DNA of 5,360 nucleotides from Minisyncoccota bacterium (GTDB lineage Bacteria > Patescibacteriota > Minisyncoccia > Phycocordibacterales > Phycocordibacteraceae), in the NCBI GenBank assembly GCA_018062165.1, contig JAGOSU010000045.1:1-5360 (forward strand), in the 5' to 3' direction. The position numbers and the translations under genes were made by a program. This document shows positions 4,514-5,360 of the stretch, one piece after another; the first letter of the stretch is position 1; each line of letters opens with the position of its first letter. A model generated the notes under the pieces. That model was not told where the DNA came from, made no database searches, and was given only the letters and a program-made list of their open reading frames with translations.

Positions 4514-4879
4514 CTAGAAAGGAATCTTACACTCCTCGAAACAGTGGGCGTCGCGATTCAATCGATATACGCGCTCTCGTCCTTTGTCTTCAAAGGAGAC
4601 CGCATTGACTGAACGAAGGGTGTTTAGATGATGAGTAATAGTCGGTTGGGTGAGTTTGAGTGTTTTCGTTAGCCCTCCAACAGTAAGGCCCTTCTGGTTC
4701 TTGCCGAGAGTGCACACAAGGCTATACCGGCTCTTTGAGCCAACGACCTTAAAGCAGTCTGGGCAAAGCTCCTCTTCATCGACAACTCCTTTCGGAACCC
4801 ACGATGGCCTGGCGTAGGTGCGGGGTTTCTTTGCTTTTCCTGTTTTTACATTAGTTTTCCCCAACGGTTTTTGATTCAT
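4514..4879 (-). CDS. ArsR-type winged-helix transcriptional regulator with Cys pairs
   Basis: A 121-residue protein. Residues 1-35 form a basic extension rich in Lys, Arg and Pro. A winged helix-turn-helix follows: helix around 42-58 (FKVVGSKSRYSLVCTL), LTVGGLTKTLKL (65-76), the recognition helix TQPTITHHLNTLRS (77-90), and a beta wing AVSFEDKGRERVYRLN (93-108). The S-x-PT-x-x-HHL-x-x-L pattern is typical of ArsR/SmtB-type regulators. Cys are at 39 and 42 (CPDC), 56, and 113 and 117 (HCFEEC), enough for a thiol metal or redox site; the classic ELCVCD motif is absent from the recognition region. ArsR-type proteins usually repress and are released by a metal ion or small ligand. Being first in an operon with nirK and facing an inverted-repeat-rich gap, it probably regulates itself and nirK, perhaps in response to copper, nitrite or NO (inference). 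The only Met is the start; no Shine-Dalgarno. Confidence 0.82.
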   Translation of the reverse strand: MNQKPLGKTNVKTGKAKKPRTYARPSWVPKGVVDEEELCPDCFKVVGSKSRYSLVCTLGKNQKGLTVGGLTKTLKLTQPTITHHLNTLRSVNAVSFEDKGRERVYRLNRDAHCFEECKIPF

Positions 4880-4886
4880 AGACGAG

Positions 4887-4927
4887 TATCTATTGATATA
4901 CTAAAAACTAATAGATAACTATCAATA
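4887..4927. promoter_or_regulatory. nested inverted repeats: candidate operator of the ArsR-type regulator
   Basis: Four copies of AT(A/T)GATA lie in 41 bases: reverse at 4887-4893, forward at 4892-4898, forward at 4911-4917, reverse at 4920-4926. They form two exact 8-bp inverted pairs, TATCTATT (4887-4894) with AATAGATA (4910-4917) and TATTGATA (4891-4898) with TATCAATA (4920-4927). The right half is also a 7-2-7 imperfect palindrome by itself (one mismatch). AT-rich dyads between a winged-helix regulator and its divergent neighbour are typical operators of ArsR-type proteins. The elements cover both candidate promoters. Confidence 0.6.
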
Positions 4928-4931
4928 TAAC
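4893..4931 (+). promoter_or_regulatory. candidate promoter region of nrdJ
   Basis: TTGATA (4893-4898) is a fair -35, but the sequences 16-18 bases downstream (around 4915-4922) are weak -10 matches. TATAAC (4926-4931) is a better -10, placed 11 bases before the ATG at 4943, but lacks a good -35. Either choice overlaps the inverted repeats. No cobalamin riboswitch could fit in the 63-base gap. Confidence 0.3.
4898..4925 (-). promoter_or_regulatory. candidate promoter of the regulator-nirK operon
   Basis: On the minus strand TTGATA (complement of 4920-4925) and TAGTAT (complement of 4898-4903) are 16 bases apart. Transcription would start near 4891, about 12 bases before the ATG at 4879. Both hexamers overlap the repeat copies, so a bound repressor would block polymerase. 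GATACT (complement of 4885-4890), 5 bases before the ATG, is an alternative -10 that would make the message leaderless. Confidence 0.42.
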
Positions 4932-4942
4932 ACGCTTTGCCT

Positions 4943-5360
4943 ATGAAACATGCTACCGCTCACCTCCCTGGGGAAATCGTAAAGCGAAATGGATCGCGTG
5001 TTCCGTTTGAAAAGGAGAAAATCGTTGTCGCTATTGCTAAGGCAGGCAATGCAACCGGCGAGATAGGCGCGAGCATAGCGGCAGAACTCGCTGAAGAGGT
5101 CCTCCAGCTCATCACGCTTCCGATACCGAGCGTCGAGCACGTACAAGACGTGGTTGAACAAGTTTTGATGCGGCAGTACCCAGCAACTGCCAAAGCATAC
5201 ATCCTCTACCGCGCCGAGCGCACAGAGAGCCGGCAGGAGTTCGGTCTCGTTCCGGAACGCGTGCGTGCACTAAGCGAGGAGAGTAAGAAATATTTTGCAG
5301 GCAATCCGCTCGGCGAATTCGTGTATCTGCGCACGTACGCGAGATGGATTGAAAAAGAAG
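4943..5360 (+). CDS. nrdJ: class II (adenosylcobalamin-dependent) ribonucleotide reductase, N-terminal part
   Basis: The first 139 codons of a gene that continues past the right edge; the full protein is usually 700 residues or more. Residues 10-95 are an ATP-cone: EIVKRNGSRVPFEKEKI (11-27), then the helices ending in VEHVQDVVEQVLM (64-76) and YPATAKAYILYRAER (79-93), the allosteric dATP/ATP-sensing domain of ribonucleotide reductases. The catalytic domain begins with KYFAGNPLGEFVYLRTYARWIEKE (start at residue 116), and FVYLRTYARWI is characteristic of the class II group, which uses adenosylcobalamin to generate the radical and needs no oxygen. Catalytic Cys residues lie beyond the window, so class II rather than class III is a strong but not complete call. 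The gene is divergent from the ArsR-type regulator and shares its inverted-repeat region. No Shine-Dalgarno precedes the ATG. Confidence 0.85.
   Translation, partial: MKHATAHLPGEIVKRNGSRVPFEKEKIVVAIAKAGNATGEIGASIAAELAEEVLQLITLPIPSVEHVQDVVEQVLMRQYPATAKAYILYRAERTESRQEFGLVPERVRALSEESKKYFAGNPLGEFVYLRTYARWIEKE

Noticed and set aside
4880..4942. NrdR box or cobalamin riboswitch upstream of the class II reductase
   Set aside because: The repeats do not match the 16-bp NrdR palindrome consensus as I recall it, and 63 bases cannot hold a cobalamin riboswitch.
4922..5202. Two minus-strand frames of about 80 codons opposite nrdJ
   Set aside because: The plus strand encodes an unmistakable ATP-cone and class II reductase start; the antisense frames show no domain features.

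Overview
This 5.4-kb window is gene-dense bacterial DNA with five complete protein genes read leftwards plus one probable small leftward gene, one complete rightward gene, and one rightward gene that runs off the right edge. I infer a member of the Candidate Phyla Radiation, most likely a Parcubacteria/Paceibacteria-type lineage. The reasons are a CxxC-x17-CxxC zinc-ribbon protein of a kind common there, very short gene spacing, almost no Shine-Dalgarno sequences, and -10-like boxes placed so close to start codons that several transcripts look leaderless. This is inference: there is no rRNA or other phylogenetic marker here, and other bacterial lineages are possible.

Left part (1-1965, all on the minus strand): a beta-phosphoglucomutase-like HAD hydrolase (1965 to 1282), a second shorter HAD hydrolase (1269 to 712) and an FMN-type split-barrel (pyridoxamine-phosphate-oxidase-like) protein (719 to 288) form a tight cluster with gaps of 12 and -8 bases. 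A possible 43-residue membrane peptide (142 to 11) lies beyond it. Both HAD proteins lack the usual second Asp of motif I (DFFGV and DFNGV in place of DxDGV).

Middle (1999-3248): a zinc-ribbon/coiled-coil/lysine-tail protein on the minus strand is transcribed divergently from an RsuA-family pseudouridine synthase (RluF-like) on the plus strand, with about 95 bases of promoter DNA between them.

Right part (3287-5360): this is the most interesting section. A copper nitrite reductase (NirK, AniA-type ligand spacing, complete T1 and T2 copper ligand sets) with two N-terminal membrane helices sits 3 bases downstream of a small Cys-containing ArsR-type winged-helix regulator, so the two form a regulator-enzyme operon. 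The regulator is divergent from an adenosylcobalamin-dependent (class II) ribonucleotide reductase gene, of which only the ATP-cone and the start of the catalytic domain are in the window. The 63-base AT-rich gap between them holds four copies of a 7-mer AT(A/T)GATA in two nested exact inverted-repeat pairs, a good candidate operator for the regulator. The layout suggests, as a hypothesis, a copper-, nitrite- or NO-responsive switch controlling nitrite reduction and possibly deoxynucleotide synthesis together. No tRNA, rRNA, CRISPR, insertion sequence or clear mobile element is visible.
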